Positions 43,829 through 52,222 of a stretch of DNA of 64,000 nt are shown here, piece by piece. Position 1 is the first letter of the stretch, and each line of letters begins with the position of its first letter. The notes beneath the pieces were generated by a model. That model was not told where the DNA came from and did no database searches. It was given only the letters and a program-made list of their open reading frames with translations. This DNA comes from Cetobacterium ceti (GTDB taxonomy: Bacteria > Fusobacteriota > Fusobacteriia > Fusobacteriales > Fusobacteriaceae). A program made the position numbers and the translations under genes. Location of the stretch: positions 1-64,000 of the forward strand of contig NZ_FUWX01000007.1 in assembly GCF_900167275.1 (NCBI RefSeq), written 5' to 3'.

Positions 43829-44694
43829 AGGGAATAATATTAGCTGGGGGAAGTGGAACAAGACTTTACCCTGTGACAAAGGCAATTAGTAAGCAGATTA
43901 TTCCTATTTATGATAAACCTATGATATACTATCCCCTTTCTGTACTTATGCTAGGGGGAATTAGGGAGATTTTAATAATCTCTACTCCTAGGGATATAGA
44001 GGTTTTTAAGGAGCTATTGGGAGATGGAAAAACCTTAGGACTTACCATAGAGTATATGGTTCAGGAAAAGCCAAATGGTATAGGTGAGGCCTTTATAATT
44101 GGAAGGGAATTTATAGGGGACAGTCCTGTGGCATTGGTATTGGGAGATAATATTTTCTATGGTCATGGGTTAACAGGGAAAGTAAAAGAGGGGGCAAAGT
44201 TAAAAAATGGAGCCCTTATTTTCGGATACTATGTGAAAAACCCCAAGGAGTTTGGAGTTGTGGAGTTTAGTGAAAAGGGAGAGGTATTATCCCTAGAGGA
44301 GAAACCTGAAAATCCAAAATCTAATTATATAGTTCCAGGGCTTTATTTCTATGACAATAGTGTTGTGAAAAAGGCATTAGAGATAAAACCTTCAAAAAGA
44401 AATGAAATTGAAATTACAGATATAAATAAAGCTTATTTAGAGGAAAAAAATCTAAAGGTTTTAGATCTAGGAAGGGGAATGGCCTGGCTTGATACGGGAA
44501 CCCATGATGGACTTTTGGAAGCTTCAAATTTTGTAAAAACCATACAAAGTCGTCAAGGGGTAATGGTGGCATGTTTAGAGGAAATCGCCTTTAATAATAA
44601 TTGGATAAGTAAAGAGGAAGTTATTACCCTAGCTAAGCCTCTTTTAAAAAGTGATTATGGAAAATATTTAATGGATTTGGTGAATAAAAGATGA
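43825..44694 (+). CDS. rmlA: Glucose-1-phosphate thymidylyltransferase
   Basis: This 289-residue nucleotidyltransferase has MKGIILAGGSGTRLYPVT, then KPMIYYPLS, LVLGDNIFYGHGL (metal Asp) and IEITDINKAYLEE. It makes dTDP-glucose. The in-frame ATG at 43810 would add MGEKN before the conserved start; ATG 43825 overlaps the rmlB stop (ATGA) and matches family starts. Full length for RmlA. Confidence 0.94.
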   Translation: MKGIILAGGSGTRLYPVTKAISKQIIPIYDKPMIYYPLSVLMLGGIREILIISTPRDIEVFKELLGDGKTLGLTIEYMVQEKPNGIGEAFIIGREFIGDSPVALVLGDNIFYGHGLTGKVKEGAKLKNGALIFGYYVKNPKEFGVVEFSEKGEVLSLEEKPENPKSNYIVPGLYFYDNSVVKKALEIKPSKRNEIEITDINKAYLEEKNLKVLDLGRGMAWLDTGTHDGLLEASNFVKTIQSRQGVMVACLEEIAFNNNWISKEEVITLAKPLLKSDYGKYLMDLVNKR

Positions 44695-45230
44695 AGTTAA
44701 AAAAAATAGAAACAGGAATAGAGGGATTATATTTAATAGAGCCCAAGGTATTTGGAGATAGTCGTGGATTTTTTATGGAAAGTTATAATAAAAGAGATTT
44801 TTTAGAAATTGGAATTACAGATGAATTTGTTCAAGATAACCATTCTAAGTCTAAAAAAGGTGTTTTAAGAGGACTGCACTTTCAGAAAAATCCCAAGGAA
44901 CAAAGTAAGCTAATTAGGGTTATTAGGGGAAGTGTATTTGATGTGGCCCTAGATTTAAGAAAAAATAGTCCTACCTATGGGAAGTATTTTACAACGATTA
45001 TTTCTGAAGAAAATAAAAGAATGTTATATATACCTAAGGGGTTTGCCCATGGATTTTTAACCTTAGAGGACAATACGGAGTTTATATATAAATGTGATGA
45101 GTATTACTGCCCAGAGTATGAGGATGGGATTATTTGGAGTGATGAAAGTTTAAATATCCCTTGGCCAGAAATGAAGGAGTTAATAATTTCAGAAAAGGAT
45201 GGGAAATTAGGAAAGTTTAAGGGGAGATAG
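44691..45230 (+). CDS. rmlC: dTDP-4-dehydrorhamnose 3,5-epimerase
   Basis: This 179-residue cupin has DSRGFFMESYNKRDF, VLRGLHFQKNPKEQSKLIRV (catalytic His), ALDLRKNSPTYGKY, IPKGFAHGFLTLED and the catalytic-Tyr region FIYKCDEYYCPEYE. It produces dTDP-4-dehydro-L-rhamnose. The reductase RmlD, which normally follows, is not in this window; the next gene is a GT52 enzyme. The start overlaps the rmlA stop by four bases. Confidence 0.93.
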   Translation: MKLKKIETGIEGLYLIEPKVFGDSRGFFMESYNKRDFLEIGITDEFVQDNHSKSKKGVLRGLHFQKNPKEQSKLIRVIRGSVFDVALDLRKNSPTYGKYFTTIISEENKRMLYIPKGFAHGFLTLEDNTEFIYKCDEYYCPEYEDGIIWSDESLNIPWPEMKELIISEKDGKLGKFKGR

Positions 45231-45231
45231 G

Positions 45232-46209
45232 ATGAAAAGGATAGTTATTGAAAATAGCAATTATGGGTTACTTTTATCTTTTTTAATATTGGAAGATTTT
45301 AAAAATGCCAAGTATATACTAGGGGACTATTACAGTGAAAATAGTTCTCTTGTTTTAAATATGAGAAAATTAGGAATAGAAGTTGAAATATCTAATTACC
45401 ACTCTATGAAGGAAAGTGGATTTTTTAAATATTACTTTAGAAGAGTAAGAGATGTTTTCTTTGAATTTGGGAAAAGGGAAAATATAGAGGTCTATGGAAA
45501 TGATAATTTAGAAATCTCCATTCCCTATAGAAAGTATGGAATGAAGTTAATAGAGGATGGAACTATTAACTATAGCTTTTTCCATGGGATGAAAAAGAGA
45601 AAAACTCTAAAGAATAAAATGAAAGATATTTTAAGAATTGTTCCCTCGGAGAAAAAATCCTTTGGCTTAGATGAAAGGGTTGAAAAAATTTACTTAACAG
45701 GGCTTATGGAGATACCTAGGGAGATAGAGAAAAAAGTTGAAATTATAAATATGAAAAACCTTTGGGAAGGAAAAAGTGAAGAGGAGAGGGAGAATATTCT
45801 AGAAATCTTTGACTTTAATAGGGATGTTTTAGAAAAATTAAAAGGAAGGGATATAATTTTATTTACCCAACCTGTAAGTGAAGATTGTGACTTTGATGAG
45901 TTAGAAAAGGTTACCATTTATGAGGAGATTTTAAAAAATTATCCCAAGGAAAGGGTGGTAATTAAAACCCATCCAAGGGAGAAAACAAAGTATAGGGATT
46001 TCTTTCCTGATTACTTAGTACTAGATAAACCATTTCCCTTTGAACTACTTAATCTCTTAGGGGTTAAGTTTAAAAAAAGTGTAACTTTATTTTCAACTGC
46101 TGCCCTAGGACTTGGGGAGGATGTGGAAGTTGATTTTTATGGAACGAGAGTTCATCCTGAAATTGAAAAAAAATTTGGAAGTTGTGATATAGATGAACTT
46201 AAAAAATAA
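45232..46209 (+). CDS. Glycosyltransferase family 52 (sialyltransferase-like), copy 3
   Basis: This 325-residue GT52 protein has LIEDGTINYSF, KIYLTGLMEIPREIE, LFTQPVSEDCDFDE, IKTHPREKTKYRDFFP (H247), KPFPFELLNLLG and TLFSTAALG. It differs from the other two copies in the first 100 residues, suggesting a different acceptor. It is preceded by GGGGAG and starts one base after rmlC; it ends inside the flippase gene (17-base overlap). It may add sialic acid or another sugar to the rhamnose-containing glycan. Confidence 0.75.
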   Translation: MKRIVIENSNYGLLLSFLILEDFKNAKYILGDYYSENSSLVLNMRKLGIEVEISNYHSMKESGFFKYYFRRVRDVFFEFGKRENIEVYGNDNLEISIPYRKYGMKLIEDGTINYSFFHGMKKRKTLKNKMKDILRIVPSEKKSFGLDERVEKIYLTGLMEIPREIEKKVEIINMKNLWEGKSEEERENILEIFDFNRDVLEKLKGRDIILFTQPVSEDCDFDELEKVTIYEEILKNYPKERVVIKTHPREKTKYRDFFPDYLVLDKPFPFELLNLLGVKFKKSVTLFSTAALGLGEDVEVDFYGTRVHPEIEKKFGSCDIDELKK

Positions 46210-47473
46210 TCCTGTGGTGAAAAATATTATTTGGCTTGTAATGGATAAATTTTTAATGTTATTCCTACAATTTTTCGTGGGAATAAAGGTTGCAAACTAC
46301 TATGGAAGTGAAACCTATGGAGTATATGCCTATGCTGGGGCAGTGGTTGCCTTTTTTCCTATAGTCCTAGAAATTATAAACCCTAGGGTTATAAAGGAGT
46401 ATTATGGAGAGGACTTTAACCATGTGGTTTCCTGTGTAACAACTATTAGAAACATCTGTTCCTTTGTACTTCTTCTAGGAGTTATAGTCTATGGAATGGT
46501 ATTTAATATTTCAAGGGAGCTATACTATCTTTTAGTACTTTTATCCCTAGATAGTTTTCTCATATGCTGGACCTTTGGAATTGAGAACTACTTTGAATTT
46601 AAACTTCTTTCTAAGAAAACTGTGGTGGCTAATAATATAGTAAAGGTTTTGGCCTATATTCTTCAATATATTGGAATAATGTTACAGTTTACCATAGTTA
46701 TTATTCCTATTATTAGGGTAATTGGAAGTTTAATCAGAGGAATTATATTAAAAAGGGCATATTTTAAAGAGTATGGAGAGAGGATAAAGTTTATAATAGA
46801 TAAAAGTTTAACCTTTAAAATGATAGGGGAGAGTTACTATCTTTGGATAAGTTTTGTGGCCTTTATTATCTATACTCAAATTGATAAGATTATGATTGGT
46901 AATATGCTAGGGGACAGGGAAGTTGGTATTTACACCATAGGTCTTCAACTGTCCTCTATTCTAGCTATATTAATAGGTCCCTTTCAAAACTCCATCTATC
47001 CTAAGTTAATGGAAGCTTATAAAAGGGACTATAATGAGTATAAAAAAATATACTTAAAAAGTAATACTTTATTTACTCAGATCTATATTTTAGGGGGAAT
47101 TTTATCTATATTTGTGGTGAAATGGCTATTTCCCTATTTGTATAGTAGTGAGTATAGGGGGGCTATACTGACCTATTCTATACTGACCATTTCAATTTTC
47201 TTCAAGGCCAATGGTGCCCTTCAAACGGGTCATATGACTTTGAAAAAAATAACGAAAAAGAGTTTTTATAAGACCCTTGTGGGGCTTATACTGAACGTTT
47301 CTTTAAATTTATATTTAATACCTAAGTTTAAAATAGATGGAGCAGCACTAGCTACTGCCATCACCCAATTTGTTACACTGTTTTTAATGGACTATTTTAT
47401 ACCTGAATATAGGGAACAATTTTTTATTCAGGTAAAATCTCTAAATCCATTAAACCTTATTAAAAAAGATTGA
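46193..47473 (+). CDS. Second polysaccharide flippase (Wzx family)
   Basis: This 426-residue MOP-superfamily membrane protein has about twelve helices. The opening NIIWLVMDKFLMLFLQFFVGIKVANYYGSETYGVYAYA is typical of Wzx, and IDKIMIGNMLGDREVGIYTIG lies in the middle. It flips the lipid-linked unit made by the preceding genes. No polymerase is seen in this section (36.6-47.5 kb), so it may serve a short oligosaccharide or share a polymerase. Its DNA is less AT-rich than that of the flippase at 27345, hence of different origin. Confidence 0.87.
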   Translation: MNLKNNPVVKNIIWLVMDKFLMLFLQFFVGIKVANYYGSETYGVYAYAGAVVAFFPIVLEIINPRVIKEYYGEDFNHVVSCVTTIRNICSFVLLLGVIVYGMVFNISRELYYLLVLLSLDSFLICWTFGIENYFEFKLLSKKTVVANNIVKVLAYILQYIGIMLQFTIVIIPIIRVIGSLIRGIILKRAYFKEYGERIKFIIDKSLTFKMIGESYYLWISFVAFIIYTQIDKIMIGNMLGDREVGIYTIGLQLSSILAILIGPFQNSIYPKLMEAYKRDYNEYKKIYLKSNTLFTQIYILGGILSIFVVKWLFPYLYSSEYRGAILTYSILTISIFFKANGALQTGHMTLKKITKKSFYKTLVGLILNVSLNLYLIPKFKIDGAALATAITQFVTLFLMDYFIPEYREQFFIQVKSLNPLNLIKKD

Positions 47474-47502
47474 TTCTTTTCATGGAGGGGCAAAACTTTT
47501 AA

Positions 47503-47566
47503 AATTGTTCTCAGGGTAAGAGTGTTCTGATAGGTGACTCCTACCCCGAGAATGTTAATAACAATT
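47503..47566. other. Long imperfect hairpin with outer inverted repeat
   Basis: Bases 47508-47522 can pair with 47538-47552 at 13 of 15 positions around a 15-base loop; GGGTA and TACCC are the core. An outer pair, AATTGTT (47503-47509) and AACAATT (47560-47566), encloses it. On the minus strand the stem is followed by a T-rich stretch, so it may end the transcript of the 107-residue gene. A structured RNA or an element boundary is also possible. Confidence 0.5.
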
Positions 47567-47575
47567 GCTATAATC

Positions 47576-47899
47576 TTAAGGTTTCGGTGTTTCAGCAGCA
47601 TTTTCTATGTAGTATTTTGCCGCCACCAATTCAGCCTTCTCTCTTTCTATTCTTAAAATAGAATTTTCTCCAGCTGTTACTTCCTTTTGAAGTTGATCTA
47701 TCCAAGCAGCATATGATGAATAAGCTGAGTTTAAAGGAAAGGACACTCCATTATCCCTGTCATAAATAACCGCTTCTAAAGTTTTTCTATCATCTTCAAG
47801 CTCTTGTAGGTATGTATTTTTTCTTCCGATAGATTTTTCTAGTTTAATAATATTGTCTGCTAAAACTAATTTTACTTCTGCTACAGATGGCATTACCAT
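47576..47899 (-). CDS. Hypothetical coiled-coil protein
   Basis: I do not recognise this 107-residue protein. It reads as two charged helical stretches: residues 8-45 (LADNIIKLEKSIGRKNTYLQ) and 68-98 (QLQKEVTAGENSILRIERE), likely a coiled-coil hairpin. It has no signal peptide or membrane helix, and its Ala/Val content is higher than its neighbours', suggesting foreign origin. The start ATG is preceded by AAGGAGG with seven bases spacing. It lies opposite to the flanking genes at the edge of a small accessory island. A phage or plasmid origin is plausible but unproven. Confidence 0.65.
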   Translation of the reverse strand: MVMPSVAEVKLVLADNIIKLEKSIGRKNTYLQELEDDRKTLEAVIYDRDNGVSFPLNSAYSSYAAWIDQLQKEVTAGENSILRIEREKAELVAAKYYIENAAETPKP

Positions 47900-48042
47900 A
47901 AAAAAACCTCCTTAAAAAATTTAATTTACCTAGGATAATTGAATAATATCATAGAAAAAAAATAAAAATAAGGGAATTTGTCTACTTGAAAAAAATAAAA
48001 ATATAAGTTAATAAAATATTAATTTTTTTTAGGAGGAGAAAT

Positions 48043-48468
48043 ATGGATAAAATTAATTTGAAAATTTTAATTTTAACTTCAGTGGGGATGAACACAAAAG
48101 AGATAGGAAAGCTATTAAAGCTATCTAAGGAAACGATTAACAGGAGAAAGAGTCAACTTTGTAGAAAAAATTTATGGAGTAGTAAACTAAATGATTTAAA
48201 AAGATTAGATCTTTATGTGGAAGAAAAAAATATTAAATTAGAAAGGGTTTTTTTAGAGGAAATTTTAGTTCTTTTAATTTTATCAGAAAAAATGCCCTAT
48301 AGTAAAATCAGTGAAATAGTAAATTATTCAGAGCGAACTATAAAAAGAAGAGCTAAGGAAATAAAAAAAAGATATGAAAACAAGGATGAACCATTGGAAA
48401 GGGTCACTGTTGGCACTTATAAAAAACTTTTACATATGATATATATAGAGTGTTGCTACAGGGTTTAA
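48043..48468 (+). CDS. Small protein with two helix-turn-helix regions
   Basis: This 141-residue, very basic protein has HTH-like segments at about 15-40 (VGMNTKEIGKLLKLSKETINRR) and 82-108 (MPYSKISEIVNYSERTIKRRA), each resembling a DNA-recognition helix. It resembles small regulators or recombination-directionality proteins of mobile elements, but no family is certain. It is preceded by AGGAGGAG. It opens a tight four- or five-gene run ending with the ATPase, in divergent arrangement to the 107-residue gene, with 143 AT-rich bases between them that should hold promoters. Confidence 0.7.
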   Translation: MDKINLKILILTSVGMNTKEIGKLLKLSKETINRRKSQLCRKNLWSSKLNDLKRLDLYVEEKNIKLERVFLEEILVLLILSEKMPYSKISEIVNYSERTIKRRAKEIKKRYENKDEPLERVTVGTYKKLLHMIYIECCYRV

Positions 48469-48494
48469 TATTTTTTGTAAAAGGAGATGAAACT

Positions 48495-48719
48495 ATGAAA
48501 GAAAAAATTCAAAAGGAAAATGAAGCTTTGAAGGAAAGGTTTATGGAAAAGCTAATTGAAATCTACGGGGAGTTTATGACGATTAAATTAATGGCAGAAT
48601 GGATTGATATGGATGAGAGGTCCATAAGAAGAAACATCAAAAATGGCAATATAAAAGGGGCGCTAGTAGAAGGGCAATATAAGATTAACACAGAACAAAT
48701 AAGGGATTTTATTTTTTAA
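48495..48719 (+). CDS. Small excisionase/MerR-like HTH protein
   Basis: This 74-residue protein has MTIKLMAEWIDMDERSIRRNIKNG, a winged-helix/excisionase-type HTH, and ends with KINTEQIRDFIF, the usual end of such domains. The frame is open from 48450, but AAAGGAG lies before ATG 48495 and that start avoids overlapping the upstream gene. It is likely a DNA-binding switch protein of a small mobile element. Confidence 0.7.
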   Translation: MKEKIQKENEALKERFMEKLIEIYGEFMTIKLMAEWIDMDERSIRRNIKNGNIKGALVEGQYKINTEQIRDFIF

Positions 48720-48738
48720 AATTAGGAGGAGAGGGAGT

Positions 48739-48903
48739 ATGAGTTTTTTTAAAATAAAGGAAGTTGCAGGAATTTTAAATTTATCCCAAACGTATATTTC
48801 TGCTCTTTTAGAAGAGAATCTTTTAGCGGGATTAAAAATAGGTGGAAGAATTTTTATTTTAGAAGAAAGTGTTGGTATTTATCAAAAATATAAAAAATAT
48901 TAA
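48739..48903 (+). CDS. 54-residue excisionase-like HTH protein
   Basis: A short gene with a strong ribosome site (GGAGGAGAGGGAG) encoding MSFFKIKEVAGILNLSQTYI near the start and GLKIGGRIFILEESV near the end. This is the helix-turn-helix plus wing of the excisionase/MerR-like domain (KVxEVAxxLxVSxxTVxxLL... lxgxKIGGRxxI). It is the third DNA-binding protein in a row. It would be missed by a 60-codon cut-off, but length, spacing (19 bases from the gene before, 12 to the next) and domain fit support it. Confidence 0.75.
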   Translation: MSFFKIKEVAGILNLSQTYISALLEENLLAGLKIGGRIFILEESVGIYQKYKKY

Positions 48904-48915
48904 GGGGTAGGTATT

Positions 48916-49569
48916 ATGGAAGAGAGATATTTAAAATTTGATCAGAAGTACTTACTAAAACATAGGTTAGATGGGGAAGATAGGGAACTTTTACAGTTCC
49001 TTATGCTCTTTAGCAGAAATAAAAAAGTTGTGAAAAGGGAGTTTAGGGAGAAGGAGTTTTTCTGGTTTGACTATAAGAAGTTTTTAGAAAACTTTCCTGC
49101 TATAGGTTTTACCAGTGAGGAAACTCTAAGAAGACGGTTTGAAAAGTTTAGGGAAATAGGGTTAATTGATAGGGAGATACATCGTCCCATAGAAAAAAAT
49201 ATCAAGGGGACATATATATTTTTTAGGATTTTAGATGACTTTTATAAAATTTACTCCTCGGAGAAGTGGGGTGATAATAAGGATTCTTTAAATATTAATA
49301 ATAATAAAAATAATAACCTTATATTGACCCCATATACCAAATCTGGTATGGGGGATAAATACATAGTTGAGCTAGAACGGGAGAATAAAATTATTTTAAA
49401 TCTATACTATGAGAAGTTTTTAAATGAGGATGAAAAAAGAGCTGTGGATGAAACAGCTCTTAAAAGGGCAAGATATGATATGCCTGATGTGATGGACAAT
49501 GTTATTTTTACCATATCTAGAACTAAATATAGATATTTAGTTTTAAAGGATAGTATACAGTTGTTATAA
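48916..49569 (+). CDS. Replication-initiator-like winged-helix protein (uncertain)
   Basis: This 217-residue protein starts with an all-helical, charged part in which GFTSEETLRRRFEKFREIGLIDRE (about 67-92) looks like the recognition and wing region of initiator or replisome-organiser proteins of plasmids and phages. An Asn-rich linker (SLNINNNKNNNL, about 124-137) and a C-terminal helical part follow. Specific function is not recognised. It lies between excisionase-like genes and the ATPase, typical for a small mobile element. A regulatory role is equally possible. Confidence 0.6.
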   Translation: MEERYLKFDQKYLLKHRLDGEDRELLQFLMLFSRNKKVVKREFREKEFFWFDYKKFLENFPAIGFTSEETLRRRFEKFREIGLIDREIHRPIEKNIKGTYIFFRILDDFYKIYSSEKWGDNKDSLNINNNKNNNLILTPYTKSGMGDKYIVELERENKIILNLYYEKFLNEDEKRAVDETALKRARYDMPDVMDNVIFTISRTKYRYLVLKDSIQLL

Positions 49570-49582
49570 GAAAGGTGATAAT

Positions 49583-50695
49583 ATGAAGGGATTAATATAT
49601 TTTTCATGTGAGAATATATATTCATTTAAGGAAAAAATAGAGTTTACAATGGAAAATAGTAAAGGAGAAAAGGAGCTTGTATCAGCTATTTATGGAGCCA
49701 ATGCTTCTGGGAAAACTAATTTTATAAAAGCTTTAGATTTCTTTAAATTTTTAATAGTAACTTCGAAAGAATTAAGTGTTGGAGATAAGATTAAATTATT
49801 TCCATTTAAGGGGAATGAAAATAAGGATACAGAATTTAAAATAATTTTTAAAAATAATAGTATAAAATATGCCTATTATTTAAAAATAAATGAAAGTAGA
49901 ATTGTAGAGGAAAATTTATATCATTATCCAAGTGGGAAAATAAGCAAAATTTTTACTAGAAATTATAATCAAGAGGATGAAAGTTATGTTTTTGACTATG
50001 GAAGGAGCTATATAAAAGAACTAAAAGGAATTGAATTAGTTTGTCCTTCTAATAAAATATTTTTATCTGTGACTGCAAGTTGGAAAGAGATAGATGAGAT
50101 AAAAAATCCATTTATGTTTTTTTCAAATGTAATACAGTCTAATATGGGATTAAATGAAATGGGATGGTTTGAAAAATCTGCTGAGATTTTACAAAGACAT
50201 AACCAAGATAGAAATAAGTTTATAGATTTAGTAAAGGTGATATTACCTGGGTTAAAAAATATAGAATCGAATATAGAAAGAAAACAGGTAAGTTTAGAAT
50301 ATGAAAATGGGATGGTATTAGATTTAGCAGAGGAGTCAAAGGGGATCAAAAGAATTATAGAGATTTTGGGACCAATTTTAGAGATTTTAAAAAATGGTCA
50401 GGTTCTATTATTTGATGAAATAGAGAGTTCTTTCCATCCGATTATTGCAAAAAATATAATAAATCTATTTTTAGATAAAACTCAAAATAAAAATGAGGCT
50501 CAATTAATTTTTACAACTCATGATGTAAATCTCTTAGATGGGGATACTCTGAAAAAAGATTTGATTTGGTTCACAGAGCGTTGTAAGGAAAATGGATATT
50601 CTACAGATTTATATCCCTTAAGTATAATAGAGGGAGTAAGGACAGGAGAGAATATAAGAAAAAATTATTTAAAAGGAAAATATTCTAGGTGCTAA
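49583..50695 (+). CDS. AAA-family ATPase, RloA/AbiLii-like
   Basis: This 370-residue ATPase of the ABC/SMC-like AAA15/21 group has Walker A YGANASGKTNF (about 36-46), a long middle part lacking a conventional coiled coil, the signature-like LAEESKGIKRI, Walker B LLFDEIESSFHP and the H-loop IFTTHDVNLLD. Solitary or paired ATPases of this family occur in phage defence (RloA with RloB, AbiL, OLD-like), where a nuclease partner acts as effector; no partner gene or TOPRIM domain is visible here. A GAAAGGTGA site precedes it. The stop codon lies inside a strong hairpin. Confidence 0.78.
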   Translation: MKGLIYFSCENIYSFKEKIEFTMENSKGEKELVSAIYGANASGKTNFIKALDFFKFLIVTSKELSVGDKIKLFPFKGNENKDTEFKIIFKNNSIKYAYYLKINESRIVEENLYHYPSGKISKIFTRNYNQEDESYVFDYGRSYIKELKGIELVCPSNKIFLSVTASWKEIDEIKNPFMFFSNVIQSNMGLNEMGWFEKSAEILQRHNQDRNKFIDLVKVILPGLKNIESNIERKQVSLEYENGMVLDLAEESKGIKRIIEILGPILEILKNGQVLLFDEIESSFHPIIAKNIINLFLDKTQNKNEAQLIFTTHDVNLLDGDTLKKDLIWFTERCKENGYSTDLYPLSIIEGVRTGENIRKNYLKGKYSRC

Positions 50696-50714
50696 AAAAA
50701 CTTAGCACCTAGAA
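50683..50714. terminator. Bidirectional terminator hairpin (13-base perfect stem)
   Basis: TTCTAGGTGCTAA (50683-50695) and TTAGCACCTAGAA (50702-50714) are exact reverse complements around AAAAAC. It contains the ATPase stop codon and sits in front of the converging regulator gene (50718). The T-rich tail lies on the minus strand, so it probably ends the regulator transcript best, while also serving the ATPase. Confidence 0.8.
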
Positions 50715-50717
50715 AAA

Positions 50718-52142
50718 CTATAGATGTTTAAAGGGAAACCTATTGAAGTAATCTTTATTTACTCCAAACTCAATCCAGTCTATGGGAATTAGGGAGGTAT
50801 CAACTTTAGGATATCTATCCCTAGGTAAATCTAGGGTAAAAACAAGGTCATAGGTTTCATATTTAATATTTTCTAAAAAGTGTTTTAAATCAATTTTCTT
50901 TAAATTATAGTTTCTATAGAGATGGGACTTAATAATATTCCCCATCCAGAAATCTAGAGATGTATCTAAAATTAAAATATTTTCAATGGAATTTTTTTCA
51001 ATTTTTAGATTATCATTTCTGATGGAATTTAAAAACATAATAATCTTAAGATAACTTCTGTGGGAGATATCAATTTTACAATTTTTAAGGATGGTTTTAA
51101 TAGAAATATTAAAGTCATCCTTTTCTTCTATATGAAGATAGGAGCCTATATCTGGATTTTCAAGGAGATTAAAGGCCTTTTCAAAAATTGAATCCTTTAT
51201 AAGGGTGTGAAGTATCATTCTATTTTTAGGAGTAAGGGGATAGTAAAGGGTTTCAAAGGTATATATAAATTTTTTAGTAGAAGAACTTATTTTTAAAGGG
51301 TCTTCATAAAAACCATGGTCCACCTCAGAAAGAAGGTAGCTTAAAATAGTTACATTATCCTTAATCAATCTTATATTTAAATTTTCAAGTTTTGCACTAT
51401 ATTTATCTATAAAGTTTTTTTCCTTAGGTGTAAAAGAGCTAAAAAAGTTTTTAGGGGCAAGGTGGGGGAAGTTCTCTTGAATGGCGAAGATGCTCACAAT
51501 ACCACAATAACGTTTAAAACCTAGTATGTAAGGGAAGATTTGGTCAATTTCATAAAAGTAATCCCTATATTTTTTAACCTTATCTTTTGGAAATAGGGTT
51601 TTATATAAACTTTCATAGGCGGGGATTTTTCTTTTTAAAATGATTTTAACTAAAAGGGCTATTAAAAATACATAGGTAAATCTATGCTCCCCATGAAGTT
51701 TAATATACTTTCCATGGTGGCTTTCTAGGGAAAGATTAAAAACCTTTAGAATATCTTTACAGGTTCTTAGATCTAACTGTAGAGTTTTCCTATTGTAACC
51801 TAATTCTTCAGCAATTCTAGTTAGATTTATCTGGCCTTGGGTAAGGATGTTAAAAAGAAGATGGGTTATCCTTTCATCCTTTGAATATTTAATGTTTTCT
51901 TTTATAAGATGTATAATCTCTTTTTTATGAGTTGTAATTGAATATACTCCTCTTTCTATTCTTAGGGAGGGGAATCCCTTTTCCCTTAGAGTTTCATCTA
52001 ATTTACTAAGGGATTTTTTAATTAGACTTTTAGAATAGGAGAATTCCCTTAAAATTTCTTGAAGAGAGTAGGTTTCCCCATGTAAAAGAAAATTTAAAAT
52101 TTTTATATCTATTTCATTGAAATTTATGCTCATTTTTTCCAT
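50718..52142 (-). CDS. Mga/BglG-type transcription regulator (HTH, PRD-like, EIIB-like)
   Basis: This 474-residue protein has two N-terminal winged-helix segments (about 10-60 and 95-130; SLQEILREFSYSKSLIKKSLSKL and NLTRIAEELGYNRKTLQLDLR), a long helical middle resembling PRD domains, and a C-terminal alpha/beta part (about 395-474, NILILDTSLDFW and DLVFTLDLP) recalling EIIB domains. This is the layout of Mga, MafR and related PTS-linked regulators. The usual PRD histidines are not clear. ATG 52142 is four bases from GGAGG. It is divergent from the capsule operon (52294 on) and is the likely regulator of it. Confidence 0.75.
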   Translation of the reverse strand: MEKMSINFNEIDIKILNFLLHGETYSLQEILREFSYSKSLIKKSLSKLDETLREKGFPSLRIERGVYSITTHKKEIIHLIKENIKYSKDERITHLLFNILTQGQINLTRIAEELGYNRKTLQLDLRTCKDILKVFNLSLESHHGKYIKLHGEHRFTYVFLIALLVKIILKRKIPAYESLYKTLFPKDKVKKYRDYFYEIDQIFPYILGFKRYCGIVSIFAIQENFPHLAPKNFFSSFTPKEKNFIDKYSAKLENLNIRLIKDNVTILSYLLSEVDHGFYEDPLKISSSTKKFIYTFETLYYPLTPKNRMILHTLIKDSIFEKAFNLLENPDIGSYLHIEEKDDFNISIKTILKNCKIDISHRSYLKIIMFLNSIRNDNLKIEKNSIENILILDTSLDFWMGNIIKSHLYRNYNLKKIDLKHFLENIKYETYDLVFTLDLPRDRYPKVDTSLIPIDWIEFGVNKDYFNRFPFKHL

Positions 52143-52193
52143 TTAACCTCCAAGTGTAAAAAAAGTATCTTTTCTGGGGTAAAAGATTTCTAA

Positions 52194-52222
52194 TTTATAT
52201 TTACTACATTTTTGTATATAAT
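52194..52222 (+). promoter_or_regulatory. Predicted promoter of capsule operon
   Basis: A perfect -10 TATAAT at 52217-52222 lies 17 bases after TTTATA (52194-52199), a weak -35. The weak -35 suits an activator such as the divergent Mga-like protein. The leader would be about 65 bases long. Confidence 0.5.

Noticed and set aside
47503-50714. Complete prophage or integrative element
   Set aside because: No integrase, packaging, capsid or relaxase gene and no matching direct repeats at the borders were found; called a small accessory island only.
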